Source of the DNA: Lunatimonas sp.
Lineage (GTDB): Bacteria; Bacteroidota; Bacteroidia; Cytophagales; Cyclobacteriaceae
Length of the DNA stretch: 33,471 nucleotides
Direction: 5' to 3'
Assembly (NCBI RefSeq): GCF_020832325.1
Contig: NZ_JAFIEU010000035.1
Coordinates: 1-33,471 of the forward strand
Each line of letters starts with the position of its first letter. Position 1 is the stretch's first letter. This document shows positions 1-6,165 of this stretch, piece after piece. The notes beneath the pieces are model-generated. The model did no database searches, was not told where the DNA came from, and saw nothing but the letters and a program-made list of their open reading frames with translations. A program made the position numbers and the translations under genes.

Positions 1-101
1 CATGCCCTCCGGTCTCGGGGGTGGGGAGCTAAGGACAAAGCAAACATGGAGCTCGTGTTTTGCCTAACTGCCCCGTGGAGGTTCGAATCCTTCTCCTACA
101 G
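1..101 (+). ncRNA. 3' part of a structured RNA with tRNA-like T arm, probable tmRNA
   Basis: Positions 77-93 form a T-arm (stem GGAGG/CCTTC around loop TTCGAAT), the hallmark of a tRNA-like 3' end. Just upstream is an H-type pseudoknot: 26-30 (GAGCT) pairs with 50-54 (AGCTC), and 40-46 pairs with 56-63 with one bulged T. The stretch CAAACATGGAGC resembles the conserved tmRNA stretch before the T arm (AAACATGTAG-like). The spacing is too long for any tRNA variable arm. A rho-independent terminator follows at 133-165. The 5' half lies outside the window, so acceptor pairing cannot be tested. The 3' acceptor strand would be TCCTACA with G as discriminator, which is not the usual alanine-type tmRNA acceptor, and CCA is not encoded. 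tmRNA is therefore the best guess, not a certainty. Confidence 0.5.
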
Positions 102-132
102 CAGGTTATTTTGGGTTTATTGTTAATTGACT

Positions 133-165
133 AAAGCTATGGGACATTGTTTCATAGCTTTTTTT
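133..165 (+). terminator. Rho-independent terminator after the RNA gene
   Basis: A perfect 9-bp stem (AAAGCTATG at 133-141, CATAGCTTT at 153-161) with an 11-nt loop is followed by a run of T. It sits about 30 bp after the T-arm RNA and ends that transcript. Confidence 0.8.
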
Positions 166-584
166 ATGGGCAATGAGTTTCGGCACACGTTTGCTTTTGC
201 TCCATACTTCCCCCACAAGCCACACTGCCCAGCAGAAATACCAAACTTGCAAACCAACGGAGGGATTTTCTATTCATTGACATACCATTTATCCATTAAA
301 GCAGAAAACAGGTAAAACTCATTGCTGCTTTCTGACTGTTTTTACCTTACTTTTACCAGCAAAATCGGAAAATACTGGACTACCGATGGCGTTAAATCTA
401 TTGAATACACCGATGCGTTGCGTATCCGATTTTATAAACGGCCTAAAAAAGACATAAAGGTGTCTTTTAACAAGAAGAAGCAACACCATGACCGCTCTCT
501 CAAAAAAGACCAAGTAAACCCATCAATAGCCTGCTGGAAACAGCCAAGTTAACTTTCTATCTAAACTATTAGCACACCCATTCC
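166..584. other. Intergenic region, no gene seen
   Basis: About 420 bp lie between the RNA terminator and the CBM9-like gene. Short open frames exist on both strands, but none has convincing protein character, a ribosome site or family resemblance. No repeat, hairpin or clear TAnnTTTG promoter box was found. Confidence 0.5.
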
Positions 585-1640
585 ATGCATGCAAAACCAA
601 CCTTTCTCTACTTGTTTCTTACTCTTTGGATCAGCCCGTGGGCTTGGGGACAAACCAACACTCCCCCACGCAGCTATGTGGCCTACCAAACGCCCGAAAA
701 ACCTCAAATTGACGGAAAACTAGACGATAAACATTGGAAATTAGCTCTGTGGTCAGAGGCCTTCGTTGACATAGAAGGGGATATCCGCCCAAAACCGGCC
801 CACCTGACCCGAATGAAAATGATGTGGGACGAGGACTTTTTTTACATTGGTGTCAAGCTGGACGAACCTCATCTGTGGGCCACCTATACCGAGCCTGAAT
901 CGGTGATATTCCACGAAAACGACATCGAAGTCTTTTTGGATCCAAATGGTGATACGCACAATTATTACGAGTGGGAAATCAACGCCTTGGGAACGCTCTG
1001 GGACCTACTGCTAACCAAACCCTATAAGGACGGAGGCAAGCCGCTCAATGGCTGGAACATCAACGGTTTCGAATATGCCGTACACTTGGAGGGTACGCTG
1101 AATGATCCTAGCGACATTGACGACTACTGGTCAGTAGAGATGGCCATTCCCTGGTCGTCGCTGTCGTACGGCACACCCAAGGATGGAAATCAGTGGAGAA
1201 TAAATTTTTCCCGCGTACAATGGCAACTCGAAGTGGTAGACAATACCTATCGAAAAGTCATCAATCCCGAAACTGGAAAAGCCTACCCTGAAGATAATTG
1301 GGTTTGGTCGCCCATAGGAGCAATCAACATGCACATTCCAGACCGATGGGGCTATGTGCAGTTCAGCGAGCAGGAAGTGGGCAGCGGGACTGTAGCTTTT
1401 GAACAGAGACCTGACGAAGGAGTCAAAACCCAACTGAGGGCCTATTACCATGCCCAGAAAGCATTCTTCAGGGAACATCAGCGGTATGCATTGAGTGCTG
1501 AAGAACTTCACATGGACCAACCCGCGGCGGACCCCGAATTTGAAGTATCCAAGACTCGGTTTAAAATTTCCCTTCCTTCTCTAGAAGAGGCTGGGAAAAG
1601 ATGGCATATCGTCGAGGATGGTCGGGTATGGAGACAGTAA
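585..1640 (+). CDS. Exported CBM9-like (carbohydrate family 9 binding domain-like) protein
   Basis: The 351-residue product begins with a signal peptide (hydrophobic LYLFLTLWISPWAWG, cleavage expected near residue 23). Most of the mature part matches the CBM9-like type-1 fold of Bacteroidota: PQIDGKLDDKHW near residues 40-52, MKMMWDEDFFYIGVKLDEPHL near 77-98, then HENDIEVFLDPNGDTHNYYEWEINALGT, and a late EMAIPWSSL followed by WRINFSRVQW. Proteins of this type bind sugars or plant/algal polymers in the periplasm and are often annotated only as carbohydrate-binding family 9-like. No catalytic domain follows; the last 90 residues are polar. It stands alone, 84 bp before the DUF4382 gene, so its substrate cannot be inferred. 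Confidence 0.85.
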   Translation: MHAKPTFLYLFLTLWISPWAWGQTNTPPRSYVAYQTPEKPQIDGKLDDKHWKLALWSEAFVDIEGDIRPKPAHLTRMKMMWDEDFFYIGVKLDEPHLWATYTEPESVIFHENDIEVFLDPNGDTHNYYEWEINALGTLWDLLLTKPYKDGGKPLNGWNINGFEYAVHLEGTLNDPSDIDDYWSVEMAIPWSSLSYGTPKDGNQWRINFSRVQWQLEVVDNTYRKVINPETGKAYPEDNWVWSPIGAINMHIPDRWGYVQFSEQEVGSGTVAFEQRPDEGVKTQLRAYYHAQKAFFREHQRYALSAEELHMDQPAADPEFEVSKTRFKISLPSLEEAGKRWHIVEDGRVWRQ

Positions 1641-1686
1641 CGGCAACTAAATGGGCGAAGTGAAGGCCGGTTACCAACGAAACTGC

Positions 1687-1694
1687 TATTTTTG
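1687..1694 (+). promoter_or_regulatory. Bacteroidota -7 promoter box upstream of the DUF4382 gene
   Basis: TATTTTTG matches the TAnnTTTG -7 consensus of the Bacteroidota primary sigma factor and ends 30 nt before the ATG at 1725. No good -33 TTG lies at the usual distance, so it is suggestive only. Confidence 0.4.
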
Positions 1695-1724
1695 CGTTGA
1701 ACCAATATTCGGTTACCTCAATTC

Positions 1725-2567
1725 ATGATGCCGCACCAAGTTACTTACCGGCCTAAGAGCCCATTGAATTTCGCCTTGTTTTTTGCGCTTCTTTTGGGCG
1801 TAGGAGTTGTCGCACCTGCCTGTGAAAACATGGACGCCAACGAAAAGGCGTTGATAAATGTGTTGCTAATAGATGCTCCCGGCGACTTTGACGAGGTGTG
1901 GCTAGAGGTTTTGGGGGTGGAAATTCTACCCGCTGGTACCCGCGGATTGGAAAATGCAGATTGGTCCTACATCCCCTACACCCCCGCTAATAAAATGGTG
2001 AAGGTCTCTGACTTAGTAGGCAGTCAACGGCTGCTCCTGGGCAGAAAAGAAGTGCGGGCAGGGCAAGTGAGCAAAATCAGGCTGGCACTGGGCGATAATC
2101 ATTATCTGGTGAAAGACGGGCAGCAGCTAATGTTGCAATCCGTTCCCAACATCAATGACCGCCTAACCGTTGATGTGGCGCTTCAGGCTAGCGCAGGGTT
2201 TGCATGGGATATATACATCGATTTTAACTTGGCTAAATCTATCCAACGGAACACTTCGGGAGGCTACAGCTTGGTGCCAAGCTTACGCGCCTTTTCCATG
2301 GAAAACCGCAGCGAGCTCCGTGGAAATATACAACCGGCAAATGCAAGACCCTATATATTCGCGATTACCGGCACCGATACACTGGCTACACTGAGTGCGA
2401 CAAACGGGGAGTTTCGGCTTAGAGGACTGAGTCCTGCGACCTACCGCATCCATATCCAACCCCGGGCTACACACCTAGACAGTATTTTTTCCATTGCGGT
2501 GGCAGCGGATTCGGTGTACACACTCGGCAACTTCCCTCTTTCTCCCCGGCCCACACCAACCCCTTAG
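1725..2567 (+). CDS. DUF4382 domain-containing lipoprotein-like protein
   Basis: The 280-residue product has a hydrophobic segment at about residues 15-32 ending in VVAPAC, a loose lipobox with Cys33 as the likely lipidated residue. The DUF4382 domain follows: INVLLIDAPGDFDEVWLEVLGVEI, a central hydrophobic core near LRLGxNHYLV-like residues, and VDVALQASAGFAWDIYIDFNLAKSI. The last 70 residues (LRGNIQPANARPYIFAITGTD...GEFRLRGLSPATYRIHIQP) look like a carboxypeptidase-regulatory-like beta-sandwich. Function is unknown; DUF4382 proteins are envelope-anchored in Bacteroidota. It ends 6 bp before ribD, so it is probably cotranscribed with ribD and the sulfoxide reductase, without an obvious functional link. 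Confidence 0.8.
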   Translation: MMPHQVTYRPKSPLNFALFFALLLGVGVVAPACENMDANEKALINVLLIDAPGDFDEVWLEVLGVEILPAGTRGLENADWSYIPYTPANKMVKVSDLVGSQRLLLGRKEVRAGQVSKIRLALGDNHYLVKDGQQLMLQSVPNINDRLTVDVALQASAGFAWDIYIDFNLAKSIQRNTSGGYSLVPSLRAFSMENRSELRGNIQPANARPYIFAITGTDTLATLSATNGEFRLRGLSPATYRIHIQPRATHLDSIFSIAVAADSVYTLGNFPLSPRPTPTP

Positions 2568-2573
2568 GAACGC

Positions 2574-3632
2574 ATGGAACACCATGAAATATACATGAGG
2601 CGAGCCTTGGAGCTTGCCGCATGGGGCGCAGGAACGGTAAGCCCCAATCCCTTGGTAGGCTGCGTGATCGTACGCGACGGGCGAATCATCGGAGAGGGAT
2701 ACCATGCAGTATATGGTGGCCCACATGCGGAACCCAACGCTGTAGCTGCTGTAGAGGATTCCGCACTTTTGGAGGGATCTTCGGTATATGTTACCTTGGA
2801 ACCCTGTGCTCACTACGGCAAAACCCCGCCATGTGCCGATCTACTGGTAGCCAAAAAAGTGAAAGAAGTTATCATTGCGGCAAAAGACAGCAACCCATTG
2901 GTAGGCGGAAAAGGGATAGCTATCCTACAAGCGGCGGGAATCTCGGTCATCACCGGTATCCTAGAGCAAGAAGCCCGCTGGCAAAACAGGCGCTTTTTTA
3001 CTGCGATGGAAAAAAAACGTCCCTACCTGATCCTCAAATGGGCACAGACACGGGACGGCTACGTGGCGAGACCCAATTATGACAGCAAATGGATCAGCAA
3101 CCCACTCAGCCGTCAGTTGGTACACCGCTGGCGTTCAGAAGAAGACGCCATTTTGGTGGGTACAAAAACGGCCCATTACGACAACCCCAAACTGAATGTC
3201 CGAGACTGGGCGGGGAGGGACCCCGTTCGGATTGTGATTGACAAACACCTCACGCTAGACCCTAATAGCTTTCTCTTTGACCAAAGTCAGCCTACCCTTT
3301 GCTACAACCTGGTGAAATCGGAAGCATCCGATAACCTTGAATTTGTGCAGATGAAACAGGATTTTTCGTTAGAAAACCTGCTGACTGACCTTCACAATCG
3401 AAAAATCCAAAGCTTAATCATAGAAGGAGGAGGCCATTTGCTTCAACAGTTTATTTCCAGGGAACTTTGGGACGAAGCGAGGGTGTTTACGGGAAATATC
3501 GAATTTGGAGCTGGGATACCTGCACCCAAGACCGACAGGCTTCCATTTGAAACCCGAAGCATACAGGACGATCGACTGGACCTGTTCCTACATAGCGCCT
3601 TGGTATCACCTCCAGCTCCCCACACCCTTTAA
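2574..3632 (+). CDS. ribD: Bifunctional riboflavin deaminase/reductase RibD
   Basis: The 352-residue product is a full-length RibD. It carries out two successive steps of riboflavin synthesis: deamination of diaminohydroxyphosphoribosylaminopyrimidine, then NADPH reduction of the ribosyl side chain. The N-terminal cytidine-deaminase-like domain shows the zinc site HAE (His51, Glu53) and Cys78/Cys87 in EPCAHYGKTPPC. Upstream, SPNPLVGCVIV is the family opening. The C-terminal reductase domain (about residues 145-340) shows RPYLILKWAQTRDGY, ILVGTKTAHYDNPKLNVR and IEGGGHLLQQF. The gene follows the DUF4382 gene by 6 bp and precedes the sulfoxide reductase gene by 18 bp, an operon-like layout. No other rib gene is nearby. 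Confidence 0.97.
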   Translation: MEHHEIYMRRALELAAWGAGTVSPNPLVGCVIVRDGRIIGEGYHAVYGGPHAEPNAVAAVEDSALLEGSSVYVTLEPCAHYGKTPPCADLLVAKKVKEVIIAAKDSNPLVGGKGIAILQAAGISVITGILEQEARWQNRRFFTAMEKKRPYLILKWAQTRDGYVARPNYDSKWISNPLSRQLVHRWRSEEDAILVGTKTAHYDNPKLNVRDWAGRDPVRIVIDKHLTLDPNSFLFDQSQPTLCYNLVKSEASDNLEFVQMKQDFSLENLLTDLHNRKIQSLIIEGGGHLLQQFISRELWDEARVFTGNIEFGAGIPAPKTDRLPFETRSIQDDRLDLFLHSALVSPPAPHTL

Positions 3633-3650
3633 TGCCCACTGGGCAAGTCT

Positions 3651-4139
3651 ATGGCAGAAGAAATTTTTATTCCCAAAACCGCATCAAAAAGCGAACTGTA
3701 TGAGTCTCTCTTGCCTCAGATAGAGGCATTGGTTAAATCCGAAACAGATCTCATTGCAAATCTGGCGAATATCAGTGCGGTTTTAAAAACCTCATTTGAC
3801 TTTTTTTGGGTTGGCTTTTACCTTGTGAAGGACCAAGAACTGGTATTGGGTCCCTTTCAGGGTCCCCTGGCATGTACCCGAATTGCCTTTGGCAAAGGAG
3901 TATGCGGTACCGCGTGGAAAGAGGAACAAACCATCCTGGTACCGGACGTGGATGCCTTCCCAGGGCATATAGCATGCAGCACGGCTTCCCGATCAGAAAT
4001 CGTCGTGCCAATAGTGCATAAAGGAACCGTGGCTATGGTTCTGGATGTGGATGCTGCAAATCTCGACGCATTTGACGATGTAGACAGCCACTACCTCGAA
4101 AAACTGGCAAATGAGATCATCGCCAAGCACTGCCTTTGA
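3651..4139 (+). CDS. msrC: Free methionine-(R)-sulfoxide reductase, GAF-domain type
   Basis: The 162-residue product is a single GAF domain of the fRMsr family, which reduces free L-methionine-(R)-sulfoxide in the cytoplasm using thioredoxin. The three family cysteines are present with the correct spacing: Cys75 (in LACTRI), Cys85 (in GKGVCGTAW) and Cys109 (in GHIACSTASRSEIVVP), matching the known 84/94/118 pattern. FWVGFYL near residues 52-58 and VLDVDA near 130-135 are further family landmarks. It lies 18 bp after ribD and is followed by a hairpin terminator, so it looks like the last gene of the DUF4382-ribD unit. Confidence 0.93.
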   Translation: MAEEIFIPKTASKSELYESLLPQIEALVKSETDLIANLANISAVLKTSFDFFWVGFYLVKDQELVLGPFQGPLACTRIAFGKGVCGTAWKEEQTILVPDVDAFPGHIACSTASRSEIVVPIVHKGTVAMVLDVDAANLDAFDDVDSHYLEKLANEIIAKHCL

Positions 4140-4164
4140 TGTAGACAGGTACCTTAGCTCCCTG

Positions 4165-4192
4165 AAATCCCGTGCTATCCTTCGGGATTTTT
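4165..4192 (+). terminator. Probable terminator after msrC
   Basis: A perfect 8-bp stem (AAATCCCG at 4165-4172, CGGGATTT at 4183-4190) has a 10-nt loop and a short T tail. It closes the DUF4382-ribD-msrC unit. Confidence 0.6.
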
Positions 4193-4304
4193 GGTAATTT
4201 CAGCTTGGTTGCCTGGTAAAACTTCCCGTAGGATGCGTACCTTGCTGTCAAAATTTCTCCAAGAAAAAAAATCAGACCATCCACTAAATAACTAACCTAG
4301 ATAG

Positions 4305-4886
4305 ATGCGACAAATCTGCTTCGCCAGCAACAACGCTAAAAAGCTGGAAGAAATCCGTGCTGCGTTGGGTGACAAAATTAAGATTCTATCCCTAAAGGAT
4401 ATCGGCTGCACGGAAGAACTACCCGAGACTGGCGACACGCTGGAGCATAATGCATTTCAAAAAGCCCGTTACCTACATGAGCATTACCAAGTGGACTGTT
4501 TTGCAGATGACACCGGTCTGGAGGTCGATGCCCTCAACGGCGCTCCGGGTGTATATTCAGGAAGATTTGCGGGAGAACCACGAAGCGATGAGCGGAACGT
4601 GACTCTCTTACTGGAAAAACTGACAGGTATCGAAGACCGCAGCGCCGCATTCCGGACAGTGATTGCCTTAATCTTAGGAGACAAGGAATATCAATTTGAA
4701 GGAAAAGCGGCTGGAAGGATCACCACCGAACGTTCCGGCACCGGTGGATTTGGTTACGACCCTATATTTGTTCCCGAGGGCTACAACCAGACTTTTGCAG
4801 AACTTAGCATGGCAGAAAAAAATGCCATCAGTCACCGCGGTAAGGCGGTAGAACTATTGGCTCAATTCTTACTTCGTGAAAGCTAG
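4305..4886 (+). CDS. rdgB: Non-canonical purine NTP pyrophosphatase, RdgB/HAM1 family
   Basis: The 193-residue product has the full length of the ITPase family, which hydrolyses dITP, ITP and XTP to monophosphates and keeps deaminated purines out of DNA. Family motifs are present in order: FASNNAKKLEEIR at the N-terminus (substrate binding, residues 5-17), FADDTGLEVDALNGAPGVYSGRFAG in the middle, TGGFGYDPIFVPEG, and SHRGKAVELL near the C-terminus. The ATG at 4305 is the only start that keeps the first motif. It is followed 37 bp later by udk, which has its own promoter-like box. Confidence 0.95.
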   Translation: MRQICFASNNAKKLEEIRAALGDKIKILSLKDIGCTEELPETGDTLEHNAFQKARYLHEHYQVDCFADDTGLEVDALNGAPGVYSGRFAGEPRSDERNVTLLLEKLTGIEDRSAAFRTVIALILGDKEYQFEGKAAGRITTERSGTGGFGYDPIFVPEGYNQTFAELSMAEKNAISHRGKAVELLAQFLLRES

Positions 4887-4909
4887 GCAGACCGTTAAAA
4901 AATAATTTT

Positions 4910-4917
4910 TAAATTTG
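4910..4917 (+). promoter_or_regulatory. -7 box immediately before udk
   Basis: TAAATTTG is an exact TAnnTTTG match that ends 6 nt before the udk ATG at 4924. Transcription would start at or next to the start codon, giving a leaderless message. No clear -33 TTG is seen at the usual spacing. Confidence 0.45.
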
Positions 4918-4923
4918 TCCCCC

Positions 4924-5538
4924 ATGAAGAAACCCTTTATTGTCGGGATTACGGGAGGCAGTGCCTCGGGAAAGACCTTATTTTTGGATAAACTCCTGAA
5001 TGCTTTTGAGCCCGATCAGGTTTGTCTTATATCCCAGGATAATTATTACAAACCCCGGCACCTTCAGCCGGTGGACTCGAAAGGGATCCACAATTTCGAC
5101 ACCCCCCACTCTATAGATTTTGAGCAGTATGCAGACGACATCCGTAGAATCCAACACGGTGAAACCGTATACCGCCAAGAATACACCTTCAACAATCCCA
5201 ACAAAACCCCCAAGACACTTGAGTTTAGACCAGCACCGGTAGTGGTGGTGGAGGGTATCTTTGTGCTGTATTACCCGGAACTTGCCCAGCTTTTGGATCT
5301 GAAGGTTTTTATTGATGCCAAGGATTATATCAAATTAAAGCGCAGAATCGTGCGGGACAAAGTGGAAAGGGGCTACGATCTAGACGACGTACTATACCGC
5401 TATGAGATGCACGTTATGCCGACATACGAAAAATACATCGAGCCCTTCAAACACGATGCGGACCTCATCGTGCCAAACAACAGGGGCTTCGAAAAAGCCC
5501 TTGATGTGATCAAATCTTTCCTAAAAATGAAGGTCTAA
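4924..5538 (+). CDS. udk: Uridine kinase
   Basis: The 204-residue product is a P-loop uridine/cytidine kinase of the pyrimidine salvage pathway (uridine or cytidine to UMP or CMP). The Walker A motif GITGGSASGKT is at residues 7-17. The nucleoside-binding DNYYKPR and the central FDTPHSIDF follow. VVVVEGIFVLYYPEL carries the Walker B-like strand, and the arginine-rich lid KLKRRIVRDKVERG is present. The reading frame extends upstream to a TTG at 4915, but that TTG is part of the TAAATTTG promoter box. The ATG at 4924 is therefore the start. Confidence 0.93.
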   Translation: MKKPFIVGITGGSASGKTLFLDKLLNAFEPDQVCLISQDNYYKPRHLQPVDSKGIHNFDTPHSIDFEQYADDIRRIQHGETVYRQEYTFNNPNKTPKTLEFRPAPVVVVEGIFVLYYPELAQLLDLKVFIDAKDYIKLKRRIVRDKVERGYDLDDVLYRYEMHVMPTYEKYIEPFKHDADLIVPNNRGFEKALDVIKSFLKMKV

Positions 5539-5628
5539 CTCTCCCGGAATCATTAGAAACAACATCCAAAATTGACTAACTTGCTGATTCATAGCCCACA
5601 AAAAGATTAAGATTCAGCGACTTCCTGC

Positions 5629-5657
5629 TTTGATCTTGATATTTTTTTATATATTTG
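5629..5657 (+). promoter_or_regulatory. Complete Bacteroidota promoter (TTTG-17-TATATTTG)
   Basis: A -33 element TTTG (5629-5632) and an exact -7 element TATATTTG (5650-5657) are separated by 17 bp, close to the family consensus. The -7 box ends 6 nt before the ATG at 5664, which predicts a leaderless or nearly leaderless transcript. Confidence 0.65.
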
Positions 5658-5663
5658 CACCCG

Positions 5664-6035
5664 ATGAATCAGCGTGACACATACCAGCTCTGGAGAGAAC
5701 GACTTGCCATTTTGATGGTAGTGGCTTTCTGTGCGTTGGTGTCTAGCGCGGATTACCTCGTTCACACGGCTGAGTTGGAAGGGGTAAGCACCTATCAGGT
5801 GCTGGGCGAGACGGACGATGCGGGTAGTAACGAAAAAGACACCACCTTTATTCATACTGCTGTAGATGCAGTGGTGCCCTTTGTGATGGTGGCGGTAGAG
5901 CATGTGCTACATTTCATATACGAACTCACCACCCCACAGAAACCCGCAACTTTTTTTAGCACCAACTTCCTGGCACTTCCTAACAGTTTTCTGGAAGTCC
6001 TTTTTGAACACATCGTATCGGCGAACGCGCCCTAA
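5664..6035 (+). CDS. Small membrane/exported hypothetical protein
   Basis: The 123-residue product is not recognised. The N-terminus (RLAILMVVAFCALVSSADYLV, about residues 11-31) is a single hydrophobic helix, either a signal anchor or a signal peptide. A polar acidic stretch follows (GETDDAGSNEKD), then a second hydrophobic helix (IHTAVDAVVPFVMVAVEHVLHFIYEL) and a tail rich in Phe and Leu. The start was set at ATG 5664: upstream codons fall inside the promoter box. The transcript can only be this gene plus possibly secDF, whose ATG is 130 bp downstream. Confidence 0.65.
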   Translation: MNQRDTYQLWRERLAILMVVAFCALVSSADYLVHTAELEGVSTYQVLGETDDAGSNEKDTTFIHTAVDAVVPFVMVAVEHVLHFIYELTTPQKPATFFSTNFLALPNSFLEVLFEHIVSANAP

Positions 6036-6088
6036 ACAACCCTCCTTTTCGCGCTGAGCATTTAATCCTGCCCGGGAAATCCGATGGG

Positions 6089-6096
6089 TATTTTTG
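6089..6096 (+). promoter_or_regulatory. -7 box upstream of secDF
   Basis: TATTTTTG matches TAnnTTTG and ends 69 nt before the secDF ATG at 6166. The -33 element is not evident. Confidence 0.4.
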
Positions 6097-6165
6097 CCCG
6101 TACATTCCTGTGCCATTCATACCGAGTTTCACCAAACAATCAGTTATAAACTATTACCTATACCC

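Noticed and set aside
322-552. 76-codon open frame before the CBM9-like gene
   Set aside because: It has a non-ATG start, no ribosome site, low-complexity basic composition and no family resemblance.
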